From assembly GCA_027491215.1 (NCBI GenBank), contig JAIXWP010000135.1:24698-88697 (forward strand): a stretch of 64,000 nt of DNA, given 5' to 3'. Position numbers and translations under genes: made by a program. Position 1 is the first letter of the stretch. Every line of letters starts with the position of its first letter. Below, piece after piece: positions 24,176 through 33,786 of the stretch. The notes beneath the pieces were generated by a model, which had not been told where the DNA came from, searched no databases, and saw only the letters and a program-made list of their open reading frames with translations. This DNA is from Flavobacteriales bacterium (GTDB lineage: Bacteria > Bacteroidota > Bacteroidia > Flavobacteriales_D > Sanyastnellaceae).

Positions 24176-27100
24176 TTAATTCAATAAAGTCAATTTAAGT
24201 GTTACAGAAACTCCGTTACTAGTCAATTGAACGAAGTAGTTTCCTGCAGAAACACCTTTAGTACCAACAGTAATTTGATTACCACCAGCAGCGCTGATTG
24301 GAAGTTGTTGTACAAGTTTACCTGATGCATCCATCAATGAAACAACTAGATCAGAAGGAACATTGTTCATTCTCACAGTTACATCATTACCCGCTTTTAC
24401 AGGATTAGGGAATAAATCAAGTGATACGGATTGATTCCATTCTTCAACAGAAGTGATTTGATCTATATCGAATACATCTGCAATTGCTGTGACCTCTTGA
24501 TTGTTTCCAAGAGCATCTTTAGCACCAGCAATTTGCACATCCACTCCTGATGCAGCAAGATCCAGATCTTGAACTGTAAATACAGCATTGAATGTTAAAT
24601 CATTTGTCCAAGAACTAGAAAGAGTTTGAACAACCGCCGAAGAGATATCATCAAACGGGAAGGTCACCACTGGGTCACTAGTGATGTCCATCGGCTCATC
24701 GAAAGTGAATGTCAATTCTAAGCTTGTTGTTTCATTTACGATAACACTTAAGCTAGGAACAACCGCTGTGTTGATTGGATTACGTGTATCGATAAGCAAG
24801 TTAGTATTGCTTTCAGAAACAGTAGCAAGAGGATTACCTCCTAGGTCTGTAGCAGCAGTAACGGTGAAGTTTACGTTTGAATATTCAACACCACCATCCA
24901 ATATATTGAAGACTGCATTATAAGTGTATTCATTGAACCATGCACTTGAATTTGATAATTCAAATGTTGAACTTGCAGCATCGACGTTTGAGAATTCAAA
25001 TGTTGGTGCAGATGTCATATCCATTTCATCATCAAATACGATTTCAAGATTGATGATACCATCGTTCAAAGAAGCATCTGTAACGGTAGTTAAAGAAGGG
25101 TTCACAGCTGTAACTATAGCAGGATGTGTATCCACACCAAATACATCCTCGATGGTTTGAGTTTCTTGGATATTTCCAAACAAATCAATAGTACCGGAGA
25201 TTGTCACATCTATCATTGGGATTTCTTCATTCGAAGCGTTTACACTGTATGTCCAAGAATATCTGTTTACATCTGTCCAACCTTCTGTTATAAGCGTTCC
25301 AAGTGTGTTTGTGAAAATGCTATTATCAGAAAATGCGATTGCTGGAATTGCTGTAGGATCAACTGGCTCTCCGAATATTGCATCAATTGTGAACTGTGTT
25401 CCGATAGAGGCAACATTCAAAAATATTGTTGTTGATGCTGCCTCTGTCAAAATAGGGTTCTCAGTATCGATAATGATAGCATCCGTTACGTTCAATTCAT
25501 CTTGCGCATTGCCGCTCATATCTTGAGCACCAGATACAAGCACATCTGCCATCATTGCCACGTTTGCATCAATTGCATCAAATACTGCGAAGAATGTTTG
25601 ATTATCTGACCAGTAGCTCAAGTTTGCGTTGTAGATTAATGTAGAGCTAGCATCCTCAGTTGGGAAAGAAATAGTTGGATTGACATCCATGTTCATTACC
25701 TGATCAAAAGAGAATTCAACGGTGTATAATCCGTCCAATGCAACCGCATCATTGATGAATTCATTAGAAGGAATAACGTTTGCCAATATTGGATTATCTG
25801 TATCGATTTGGAACATATTCGCTAAAGCGGGAACGATGGTATTACTTTCCAAATCCTTTGCATTTTCAATTTTGCAAACCGTGGTTGCAACTTCTTCATT
25901 AACGTCAACGATGTTGTAAACGAAAACATAATGAGAAGCATCTGTCCAAGAACCGCTTACTAAGCTAAGTGAGTTGGTTGGGTCGCCCACTGTGAATGAA
26001 ATCTCAGGAGTGAACGCAGGATCCATTTCTTCAGTGAATTCAACTGTAATTTCTAATTGCTCACCAATGTTTGTATCTGTGATCAATGCATGGCTTGGCG
26101 AAATAGAAACGACGTGTGGAATACCAGCATTTTGGATACCATTTGCTTTCTCAAAAGCGCGTGGGCCGATGATCATACCTACTCTACGACCTGGGATATC
26201 GTCTTGTGGTGGGTGAAGACCTCCATAGATTCTTGAAAGTGAACACTGGTCAGCAGCATCTGCATAACGCGCCCATTGCAAGCGTGTATCTACAGATGGA
26301 CCTTCACTTGCACGGAGGTATTCGTTTTGTACTGCATAAAACTCACCATATCCACCTGGGAAATATTCAGAACCTGTCAGTCTAGTAAGAATTTCAGCCG
26401 CTGTTCTTGAGTATGTAGAGTGACCTGAATAGTAACCTGGGAATGGAGGTGTCACGAAGGTACGTACCTGGAATGTCCACCAATTTTCACCTAGGATCCA
26501 ACCCACACCATCTAAACCTGTAGCCTCTACTGGACCGCGGAACGTGTAGAGTTTTACTTTATTTACGTGCTCATTATTTGCACCAGCTAATGGATCTCCT
26601 TCTTGAACAAGTTCAATAAAACCTGGGATAAGAGGAATACCCGCTGGATCATAGCTTGGCAAGTTCATGTCAGAGCATTGACCATGATCAATCATATAAC
26701 GAATCGCCATGACCGGACGTGTATAGTCATAAAAACCTTTCGTGCTCCAGCAAGCAACAGCAGCATCGTGTATACCCCCACCAAGAGCTAGGTACGAGCG
26801 CACATCAAACTCAAGATCGTTTAAGATTTCACCTTGACCTTCCCAACGTTTTTCGAAAAGTGGGTGGTTTGAAATATTATTGATAATTGTAAACCAGTGC
26901 CCAGGTGGTGTTTCAGACTGTGGACCATCTGCCCAATATTCTGACAACACTCTAGAATAGTCTCCTCTTGGAACTAATTGTTCTTCATAAGGAAGACCAG
27001 TGACCGGATTTACATCGTAACCCTCACCTGGATCTCCCCCTTCAAAAACATTGTAGAAATTTTTAAATTCTTCGAACGTAGATGGGAATGTTGACTCATC

Positions 27101-28072
27101 GACATTACCAATTGATGCTGGAGAAATATCTTTCATCACCCCATCTGCAACATCGTGGAAGCTATGCCAAATAGCCACTGTAGCGTAACCCCAACGGAAG
27201 AAATCTTCATCCCATTGGCGCGCAACTTCAGTAACCGTATCGAGCATTGGAGGCACACCCTGATCTAGGTAAACATTCCAGTTATAACTATCTCTAAAGA
27301 ACACTTCCTTGTCTTCATCTGTCAAGGAGAATGGCACCACATTTCCCCATTCAGGAGAAAGTGCAGGGGCACCATTTGCTATAGGAAAACCAGCTTGATC
27401 GAGAGCGACAGTTAAGGAAAGAGGTTGCCACCTGTTACCGTCATATGCTAATGCATTGCCGGGAATCTCAGGGAAAATATTGCCATTTACAGTTTGGTAG
27501 TATGCATTAGAATAACCGAACTGTTGACGTGAGCCGTCTTGCAAAGCAAAAGCTTGCATGCGAGCAGCAATGTAGTTACCCAATTTAGCAGGGTCTCCAT
27601 CACTATAGTCAACAGAAGTAACATCTGTTGGATAGCCAAGCTCCGCCATCAAATCATTGCAATATCCTATCATGAAAAGATTCCAGTTGTTTTGAGGCGC
27701 ACCGCTATATCTATTGAACAAGAAGCGATACATAGCATAAGAAATTGCTTTCTCTTGCGCGGCCTGCTTGTCTTCAGGGATAATAATTCCGTTATATGGA
27801 CATGGAAAACCATTCCATGTTTGGCCTAAGAAAAAGGTTGAAGCATCATCATCAAAAGCTGCCCATGCATCATACATGATGATAGAAGCATGAAAAAGAT
27901 TACGAGCTTGAACAGTAGGACGAGCAGCGTCCTTGCGAATACAGTTTAATTGTACTTCATTCCACTTCATCGCTACAGAATGTTCCTGTGCGATAGAATT
28001 GATGGATAAAAGTAAAAAACCGATAAAAAACAAACGCCCCAAAAAGCTAGGAAGGGTAGTGTGTTTAACCAT
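24176..28072 (-). CDS. T9SS-secreted vanadium haloperoxidase-like protein with Ig-like repeats
   Basis: 1298 residues. Signal peptide to about 28 (LLLSINSIAQ). Catalytic PAP2-type domain to about 640 with all three signature motifs: K-x6-R-P in STKGFYDYTRPVMAI, SGH at 549-551 in PGYYSGHSTYSRTAAEI, and SR-x5-H-x3-D in SRIYGGLHPPQDD (H620). About 655-1190 holds five repeats of about 105 residues, each with a D-E-M-D or similar motif and ending in DTxNP. The last 80 residues (SLDLFPNPVKAGNDVTVRM ... NYFVQL) are a Por-type A sorting tail. It could halogenate with peroxide or act as a phosphatase; metal and activity are not provable here. Confidence 0.88.
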   Translation of the reverse strand: MVKHTTLPSFLGRLFFIGFLLLSINSIAQEHSVAMKWNEVQLNCIRKDAARPTVQARNLFHASIIMYDAWAAFDDDASTFFLGQTWNGFPCPYNGIIIPEDKQAAQEKAISYAMYRFLFNRYSGAPQNNWNLFMIGYCNDLMAELGYPTDVTSVDYSDGDPAKLGNYIAARMQAFALQDGSRQQFGYSNAYYQTVNGNIFPEIPGNALAYDGNRWQPLSLTVALDQAGFPIANGAPALSPEWGNVVPFSLTDEDKEVFFRDSYNWNVYLDQGVPPMLDTVTEVARQWDEDFFRWGYATVAIWHSFHDVADGVMKDISPASIGNVDESTFPSTFEEFKNFYNVFEGGDPGEGYDVNPVTGLPYEEQLVPRGDYSRVLSEYWADGPQSETPPGHWFTIINNISNHPLFEKRWEGQGEILNDLEFDVRSYLALGGGIHDAAVACWSTKGFYDYTRPVMAIRYMIDHGQCSDMNLPSYDPAGIPLIPGFIELVQEGDPLAGANNEHVNKVKLYTFRGPVEATGLDGVGWILGENWWTFQVRTFVTPPFPGYYSGHSTYSRTAAEILTRLTGSEYFPGGYGEFYAVQNEYLRASEGPSVDTRLQWARYADAADQCSLSRIYGGLHPPQDDIPGRRVGMIIGPRAFEKANGIQNAGIPHVVSISPSHALITDTNIGEQLEITVEFTEEMDPAFTPEISFTVGDPTNSLSLVSGSWTDASHYVFVYNIVDVNEEVATTVCKIENAKDLESNTIVPALANMFQIDTDNPILANVIPSNEFINDAVALDGLYTVEFSFDQVMNMDVNPTISFPTEDASSTLIYNANLSYWSDNQTFFAVFDAIDANVAMMADVLVSGAQDMSGNAQDELNVTDAIIIDTENPILTEAASTTIFLNVASIGTQFTIDAIFGEPVDPTAIPAIAFSDNSIFTNTLGTLITEGWTDVNRYSWTYSVNASNEEIPMIDVTISGTIDLFGNIQETQTIEDVFGVDTHPAIVTAVNPSLTTVTDASLNDGIINLEIVFDDEMDMTSAPTFEFSNVDAASSTFELSNSSAWFNEYTYNAVFNILDGGVEYSNVNFTVTAATDLGGNPLATVSESNTNLLIDTRNPINTAVVPSLSVIVNETTSLELTFTFDEPMDITSDPVVTFPFDDISSAVVQTLSSSWTNDLTFNAVFTVQDLDLAASGVDVQIAGAKDALGNNQEVTAIADVFDIDQITSVEEWNQSVSLDLFPNPVKAGNDVTVRMNNVPSDLVVSLMDASGKLVQQLPISAAGGNQITVGTKGVSAGNYFVQLTSNGVSVTLKLTLLN

Positions 28073-28158
28073 TAGATCAAAAGTTTAGTATTTGTAAATG
28101 CTAGTTGTTCTTCGGTATAAAAATAAAAAGAAACTTCTTACGTTTTACGCCGATCCTG

Positions 28159-28166
28159 CAAATGTA
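28159..28166 (-). promoter_or_regulatory. Promoter box of the haloperoxidase-like gene
   Basis: On the minus strand TACATTTG stands about 87 nt before the start codon at 28072, matching TAnnTTTG. It lies in the 155-bp gap between the two T9SS cargo genes, suggesting they are transcribed separately. Confidence 0.5.
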
Positions 28167-28227
28167 ACAAAATTATAAACTTTTAAAATAAGCTAAAGAA
28201 TACAACCGTGATAATCAGCGATTAAAC

Positions 28228-30336
28228 TTACCTTAGAATTGTAACAACACCGTTGTAATTTTCCACCTCTAGCTCTCTTCCTTTTACCTCCAAGGACCAG
28301 ACATATGCATCCATTTGGTTATAGTAACCATTCGAATTGGCATCACCCAACCATGCTTTGTTGTAATCTGTTGACTCAAATATTAACTCACCCCAACGAT
28401 TAAATATTCGAAGGAGATAGTACTCTGGTTCGTAGCTGAATTTTGGAATAAAGAAATCATTCAAACCATCATCATTTGGGGTAAATGAGTTGGGAATGAA
28501 AACATAGAAATTATCTCTGATGATAAAAGTTTGTTCAGCGGTATTGATACAACCTCCCGTATCGATTGCTGTTAGTTTTACCACATAATCTCCTGCAATT
28601 TGTGGAAGCGTGTATTCGAAAATACTGTCATTCCCTAAGTTGTCACCCAATCCAGTAATGGCCCATGAAAGCGAATCCGCATTCGTTGATGTACTTGTTG
28701 CGAAAAGTACAGGCTCATCGGTGGTTACCTCTGCTGGATCCATTGAAAACGATGAATTAACAGGCGATGGCTGAACGATTTCGAAATTGTAAATCGCAGA
28801 ACAAACAGGAGAAAAAAGAACCAATGCCTCATATTCTCCAGCGCACAATGATTCTACGCTGACGTTTGTTCCAGTGCTTGTACTTCCGCCATCAATAACT
28901 ACAGTCATGCTGGTATTATTAGAATCAGAAAAGATCGCTTTCCCATCACAGCTTTCGTAGCAACTATTCGAAATGGTTTCAATAGAAATTTGTGGTGGAT
29001 TGTTAAAAGTGATAACTACTTCATCCTGATTACTGCAAAGATTGGTTGATACTTCAGCTACCACAGTGTACACACCCGGACCGTTCGCCGTAATTTGAAT
29101 GGTTGAATTGATCGATGACGAATACGTTAACCCAGGAGTCGGTAGCCAATTGATATTTCCATTCGGTGCGATAACATCAAAGGTGCCTTGCAAATCACAC
29201 AGTTCTTGATCGCCGCCTAGAGAAATAGATAGCGGAGTATTTCCAACAATGATTGATTCACTGTCATCGCAAGATTGACCTGCCGTCGACACTACATAAG
29301 TTCCTGGAGTTAGATTACTCAATGTTAAGAAGGCACAATTTTCAAGGACATCAGTAACCGCCCCGTAATTAAAGTCAGGACAACCCTCTGCATTTATTAC
29401 TTCTACTTCGATCACGCCACCTTGGCCCTCACATGCATCGGTAACAGTGTACTCGATTTGGGGCAACAAGGGCAGTTCAAAATCATAGGTGCTTGAAAGT
29501 GCATTCCCGCAAATATCTGTCGGTGTTGAATTAAATGATAAGGTGACAGTTCCAGGAAAATTATCCAAAGTATTTGCATTGACGGTAAATGAGTTGGTAA
29601 ACTCACCACTACCAGGATTGATAGACTGAATGGTGATAGTAGTCCCTCCTTGAGATAATGAAAGATTTGCTAGGTTAAAAACACTTGATTCGATGTTTTC
29701 GCTTAAGGTAAAAGTAACAGCCTCTTGAGTGCATGAAGGTTCTGCCAAAATGATTTGTGGTGCGGTGTCGTCAAAAATTTCCGCAGTACTGCCACCGAAG
29801 TCAAGACTATAGCCATTCAATGTAGAGCTATAATTCATCACAGAAAGTGCATACACCTCACCTTGACTCACAGGTAGATCAGCATTGAAAGGAGGACCGA
29901 ATGTATTACCGGGACCATTGCTACTCCCTACTCCGCCGTTAGCAGACGATATTCCTGTGGTACCTTGATTACCAAAAGTTTCTCCGTAAGAATTGCAACT
30001 CACCTCTGGTGACGTTCCATTATTGATCCCTGCACACCCGCCGTTTGTTATTTCATACAAAGACCAATCGTAATCATCAAGAAGGCTGTTGGGTCCTAAT
30101 GTGAAATTGAGAACACCATCTTCCTGCACCGTGAAAATATACCAAGCACTATTGAACTCTCCGGCTGTTTGACAAGACCCAGGTGCTAATTCAAAAACAT
30201 TACCTGTTCCAGCTGGCGAGTTATTCTGTGTATATGTCTCTTGACATACCGATTGAGCTGTATTACAATCGCTTGATTGCGACCAAGCTCCTAGAGCTAG
30301 GATACAGCAAAGCATTGTAAAAACGGACTTCATCAT
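28228..30336 (-). CDS. Large secreted protein with type B T9SS sorting domain
   Basis: 702 residues. Signal peptide (MKSVFTMLCCILALGAWSQ), an N-terminal domain with Cys pairs (SSDCNTAQSVCQETYTQ ... FNSAWYIFTVQEDGVLNFTL) typical of surface proteins in this group, Ig/PKD-like beta domains, and a gliding-motility-associated C-terminal domain of about 95 residues: FYVFIPNSFTPNDDGLNDFF ... IFNRWGELIFESTDYNKAWLG. The tail directs export through the type IX system and anchoring at the outer membrane. Likely adhesive or structural. Confidence 0.9.
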   Translation of the reverse strand: MMKSVFTMLCCILALGAWSQSSDCNTAQSVCQETYTQNNSPAGTGNVFELAPGSCQTAGEFNSAWYIFTVQEDGVLNFTLGPNSLLDDYDWSLYEITNGGCAGINNGTSPEVSCNSYGETFGNQGTTGISSANGGVGSSNGPGNTFGPPFNADLPVSQGEVYALSVMNYSSTLNGYSLDFGGSTAEIFDDTAPQIILAEPSCTQEAVTFTLSENIESSVFNLANLSLSQGGTTITIQSINPGSGEFTNSFTVNANTLDNFPGTVTLSFNSTPTDICGNALSSTYDFELPLLPQIEYTVTDACEGQGGVIEVEVINAEGCPDFNYGAVTDVLENCAFLTLSNLTPGTYVVSTAGQSCDDSESIIVGNTPLSISLGGDQELCDLQGTFDVIAPNGNINWLPTPGLTYSSSINSTIQITANGPGVYTVVAEVSTNLCSNQDEVVITFNNPPQISIETISNSCYESCDGKAIFSDSNNTSMTVVIDGGSTSTGTNVSVESLCAGEYEALVLFSPVCSAIYNFEIVQPSPVNSSFSMDPAEVTTDEPVLFATSTSTNADSLSWAITGLGDNLGNDSIFEYTLPQIAGDYVVKLTAIDTGGCINTAEQTFIIRDNFYVFIPNSFTPNDDGLNDFFIPKFSYEPEYYLLRIFNRWGELIFESTDYNKAWLGDANSNGYYNQMDAYVWSLEVKGRELEVENYNGVVTILR

Positions 30337-30436
30337 ATTTAGAAAGACTTTTTTAAGTAGACCAAGTTAAGGCAGTTAAAGTTGTTTATAGCTACAAATA
30401 TTCAGGAATATTCTACTTGTTAAACAAGAATAGGGT

Positions 30437-31018
30437 ATGAAAAAAGAGAGAGTTTCATTTGTCAAAAATTCAAATCTCATGAACCAATTACCCCCATTTT
30501 TCTTCTTCGAAGATGATGACGATGAAGATGACGACGACGGACAAGACTTCTCGAAATTAGATAGTCCGATGGCTCATCTATCCGACGAGCAAATTGCAGA
30601 TCGACAGGCACGCGATATTGCGATTGAAACACACCCGCTCTTTCGAGCTTTGGTAGAAATGAAAGATATTTATTCATTGATAACCGAAACGATCGAAGTG
30701 TTTATTAGCCCTTCATTCACTTCTCCTGCAAATTTGGATGAGCTCATAGTGGATTTAGAAAACCTCTTGCGATTTGAACATATCGAGCTCGTCGGTTCAG
30801 ATTTTGTCGAAGATCTGTTGCAGCTTCGTCTTTCAATAGCACACTATAAAAGGCCCATTCAATTTTTAAAATATACACCTTTCGTAGATGGACGACACAT
30901 CACCATACTTGAAGAATCATTTGAAGAGGTTCAGCAAGAATTCCGAACATGGGTACAAGGCCTAAAAGCTAGCTATACCTGGCCTACCGAAGATGAGTGG
31001 GGACTCTGTCATTATTGA
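30437..31018 (+). CDS. Acidic protein, function unknown
   Basis: 193 residues. Near the N-terminus is a striking run PPFFFFEDDDDEDDDDGQDF, followed by a helical body (SDEQIADRQARDIAIETHPL ... EEVQQEFRTWVQGLKASYTW) with no recognised motif or signal peptide. A second ATG at 30479 (MNQLPPFF) could be the true start, giving 179 residues. It stands alone between divergent and parallel neighbours. Confidence 0.7.
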   Translation: MKKERVSFVKNSNLMNQLPPFFFFEDDDDEDDDDGQDFSKLDSPMAHLSDEQIADRQARDIAIETHPLFRALVEMKDIYSLITETIEVFISPSFTSPANLDELIVDLENLLRFEHIELVGSDFVEDLLQLRLSIAHYKRPIQFLKYTPFVDGRHITILEESFEEVQQEFRTWVQGLKASYTWPTEDEWGLCHY

Positions 31019-31096
31019 GAAGATAAGTTTTATAGTTTGTTTGCAGCTGTTGTCAACTGAATGATGTAATCTTGCGCCGAAACAAACCTTATAATT

Positions 31097-31945
31097 ATGA
31101 AATTACATTCAATGAAAGCGACCCTCGTGTTGATGCTCGCATTATTCAGCGTGGTAAGCTTTGGTCAAGCCCTAAAGGTTCCTGCACCAAGCCCACAACA
31201 AACAATTAAGCAAGCTTTTGCTTTATCAGAAATCAGCATCACTTATTGCAGACCTAGTGCTAAAGGTCGTACTGTTTTCGGTGACGTAGTGCAATATGGC
31301 CAGATCTGGAGAACAGGTGCAAACGGAGCTTCTACTATAACTTTTGGTGAAGATGTAACCGTTGAAGGAAAAGCTATCAAAGCAGGTACTTACGCTATCT
31401 ATTCTATTCCCAACAAAGAATCTTGGGATATCATGCTATACAGCGACCTTGAATTAGGTGGTAATGTAGGTGAGTATAACAAAGAGAAAGAAGTAGCTCG
31501 TTTCGCAGTGAAAGCGCGTCCTCTTGCAGAAAGCGTAGAAACATTTACTATCAATGTAGCTGATCAATCTTCAAACACAGCTAGTATCGAGATGTCTTGG
31601 GAAAAGACACGTGTGTCTTTCCGAGTGGAAGCCGATATCGATTCTAAAATCATGAAGAACATCGAATCTGCAGTGATCAAGGATAATAAGCCATACTATC
31701 AAGCGGCTAGCTATTATTATGAGAACAACAAAGATTTGAATCTTGCATTAGAGTGGATCAACAAAGCTGTTGCTAATAATCCAAACGCTTATTGGGTTCA
31801 TATGTTGAAAGCTAAAATCCAATTCAAAGCAAAGGACACCAAAGGCGCAAAGGAAACGGCGTTGAAAGTGGTTGAGTTGGCGAAGGCCGATGGTGATGAT
31901 GCATACGTTCGTATGGCAGAGAAGCTCATCGCTGAGATTAAATAA
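31097..31945 (+). CDS. DUF2911 domain protein with C-terminal helical repeat
   Basis: 282 residues. Signal peptide (LVLMLALFSVVSFGQ), then DUF2911 (VPAPSPQQTIKQAFALSEIS, ITYCRPSAKGRTVFG, YGQIWRTGANGASTITFGEDV, AGTYAIYSIPNKESWDIMLY), about 25-175, and a TPR-like tail about 185-282. Common periplasmic or secreted protein of Bacteroidota with unknown function. Confidence 0.9.
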   Translation: MKLHSMKATLVLMLALFSVVSFGQALKVPAPSPQQTIKQAFALSEISITYCRPSAKGRTVFGDVVQYGQIWRTGANGASTITFGEDVTVEGKAIKAGTYAIYSIPNKESWDIMLYSDLELGGNVGEYNKEKEVARFAVKARPLAESVETFTINVADQSSNTASIEMSWEKTRVSFRVEADIDSKIMKNIESAVIKDNKPYYQAASYYYENNKDLNLALEWINKAVANNPNAYWVHMLKAKIQFKAKDTKGAKETALKVVELAKADGDDAYVRMAEKLIAEIK

Positions 31946-31968
31946 GGCACTTTTTTTACAGTTAATAG

Positions 31969-32010
31969 AATCCTGAATTGATTACTAGTTAATCGATTCA
32001 GGATTTTTCT
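31969..32010 (+). terminator. Terminator of the DUF2911 gene
   Basis: AATCCTGAAT (31969-31978) pairs with ATTCAGGATT (31996-32005), followed by TTTTCTTTT. The hairpin overlaps the last codons of the symporter gene on the other strand, which ends at 31985. Confidence 0.7.
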
Positions 32011-33685
32011 TTTGGAACAAGTTGAACAGTAGACCTAAGGCTACTACAGAAAGACAGCCCCAAACATTTAACCACAAGAAAGCCATGACGTCATAATTCC
32101 ATAAGACAATGACCATTGCCTCTGTGATACACGCTGCCAAGAAGACTTGATTCCCATTCACTCGTTTCACATAAAAAGCTACTAAAAACACCCCGAGTAT
32201 CGTTCCGTAGAAGAGTGATCCAAGAATATTAACCGCCTCAATCAAGTTGCCCAGCTTACTAGCGAAAATGGCCACGGCAATACAGAATAGTCCCCAAGCA
32301 ACTGTACTCCATCTCGATACCGCTACATCCCTACTCGACTCTTTGTCCTTGTGATAAAGCCTTTTGTAGAAATCGACCACTGTTGTTGACGCAAGAGAAT
32401 TCAATCCACTAGCTGCACTGCCCATAGAAGCAAGGAAAATAATAGCAATCAATAATCCGATAATTCCTACTGGTAATTGGTTGGTAACAAAAGTGAGAAA
32501 AACATAATTCGAATCATTCTTATCAGCACGATCATTGTTCTTAACGATGAGATCCACGGCCTTTTCTCGAGCTATAGTCGCCTTTTCATCCACCGAATGA
32601 ACGTTCTGTTTTGCTAGTTCAACAGCAGCTTCATCCTCTGATTGTACCGCTAATACAAGCTTCTCCACCTCCACTCTCTTTTGCTCGTGCAGGTAGTTGA
32701 ACTCCTTCTCGGCGCTGCTAAATGCGTCAGCATAAGACGACTGTCGTACTTTTTCGACCTCCGTTGGATTAAAGAACACAGGCGGCGTATGAAATTGGTA
32801 ATAACTAAATACGAGTGTTCCAATCAACAGAATAATGAACTGCATAGGAATTTTCACCAAGCCATTCATGAGCAATCCCCATCTGCTTTCTTTGATAGAG
32901 TTGCCCGTAAGATATCGTCCCACTTGAGATTGATCGGTGCCGAAGTAACTCAATTGCAAAAAGAAACCTCCTATTAATCCAGACCAAAGATTGTATTTAT
33001 TGTTCCAATCGAAAGTGGTGTCAATCGCGTTGAGCTTGTCCATTTTACCAGCGATATGCAGTGCATCCATGAAGCCAACATTTTCTGGCAGTAAGTGAAC
33101 TACCATGTAAGCAGCCAGGAATAGCCCTGCGAAGATGATGAGCATTTGAAAGAGCTGCGTATAACTTACTGCTTTCGTTCCACCATAAACAGTATAGACG
33201 ATTACAATCAAACCATTGAATACAATGGTATAAATCACATCGACGTGAAGGATGGTAGAAAGAATAATAGCAGGTGCATAGATGGTGATTCCCGTAGACA
33301 AGCCTCTTTGCAATAAAAACAAAAATGCCGTCAGCGTTCGTGTTTTATTATCGAATCGTTGCTCGAGAAATTCATAAGCAGTGTACACATTCAATCGTTT
33401 GAACGCTGGCACGAAGGTGATACACAGCACCACCATTGCGAGCGGCAATCCAAAATAAAACTGAATGAAACGCATTCCGTCGCTGTATGCCTGTCCGGGA
33501 GCGGAAAGAAACGTGATGGCACTGGCCTGTGTTGCCATCACAGAAAGACCGACGTGATACCACGGCAGTTGCTGATCTGCGAGGAGATAGCTTTTCATCG
33601 TTTGCGAACCACGACTCTTCCAGATGCCATAAAGCACGATGAAAGCGAGTGTCCCCGCTAATATGATCCAATCAATCGTGCTCAT
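31985..33685 (-). CDS. Sodium:solute symporter family transporter
   Basis: 566 residues, about 13 membrane helices. GLSVMATQASAITFLSAPGQAYSDGMRFIQFYFGLPLAMV is the helix-1/2 region with the LeuT-fold Na+ site; SMGSAASGLNSLASTTVVDFYKRL is the helix-8 signature of the SSS family. A hydrophilic insertion of about 90 residues (roughly 285-375, predicted coiled coil, rich in Glu, Lys and Val) separates two helices. The substrate is unknown. It lies directly behind a PIG-L deacetylase and a 33-residue membrane peptide, with overlaps, so uptake of a deacetylated sugar derivative is a reasonable guess. Confidence 0.88.
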   Translation of the reverse strand: MSTIDWIILAGTLAFIVLYGIWKSRGSQTMKSYLLADQQLPWYHVGLSVMATQASAITFLSAPGQAYSDGMRFIQFYFGLPLAMVVLCITFVPAFKRLNVYTAYEFLEQRFDNKTRTLTAFLFLLQRGLSTGITIYAPAIILSTILHVDVIYTIVFNGLIVIVYTVYGGTKAVSYTQLFQMLIIFAGLFLAAYMVVHLLPENVGFMDALHIAGKMDKLNAIDTTFDWNNKYNLWSGLIGGFFLQLSYFGTDQSQVGRYLTGNSIKESRWGLLMNGLVKIPMQFIILLIGTLVFSYYQFHTPPVFFNPTEVEKVRQSSYADAFSSAEKEFNYLHEQKRVEVEKLVLAVQSEDEAAVELAKQNVHSVDEKATIAREKAVDLIVKNNDRADKNDSNYVFLTFVTNQLPVGIIGLLIAIIFLASMGSAASGLNSLASTTVVDFYKRLYHKDKESSRDVAVSRWSTVAWGLFCIAVAIFASKLGNLIEAVNILGSLFYGTILGVFLVAFYVKRVNGNQVFLAACITEAMVIVLWNYDVMAFLWLNVWGCLSVVALGLLFNLFQKKNPESIN

Positions 33686-33783
33686 TCGAAGTGCTTAGTA
33701 AATACATAAAGACCGATGATGATTAGCACCAACACTGCGATCACAGAGATGTACCATGCGGGCCAAATGTATTTTTGCTTCAT
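33682..33783 (-). CDS. 33-residue single-helix membrane peptide
   Basis: A short frame sits exactly between the deacetylase and symporter genes: MKQKYIWPAWYISVIAVLVL followed by IIIGLYVFTKHFE. It starts three bases after the deacetylase stop and its TGA overlaps the symporter ATG. One membrane helix about 10-27. Position and size suggest an accessory subunit of the symporter, analogous to small partners known for other SSS transporters. Confidence 0.75.
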   Translation of the reverse strand: MKQKYIWPAWYISVIAVLVLIIIGLYVFTKHFE

Positions 33784-33786
33784 CAA

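Noticed and set aside
25124-25435. Cysteine-rich frame opposite the haloperoxidase-like gene
   Set aside because: It lies antisense to the Ig-like repeats, and its composition is explained by the repeat sequence on the coding strand.
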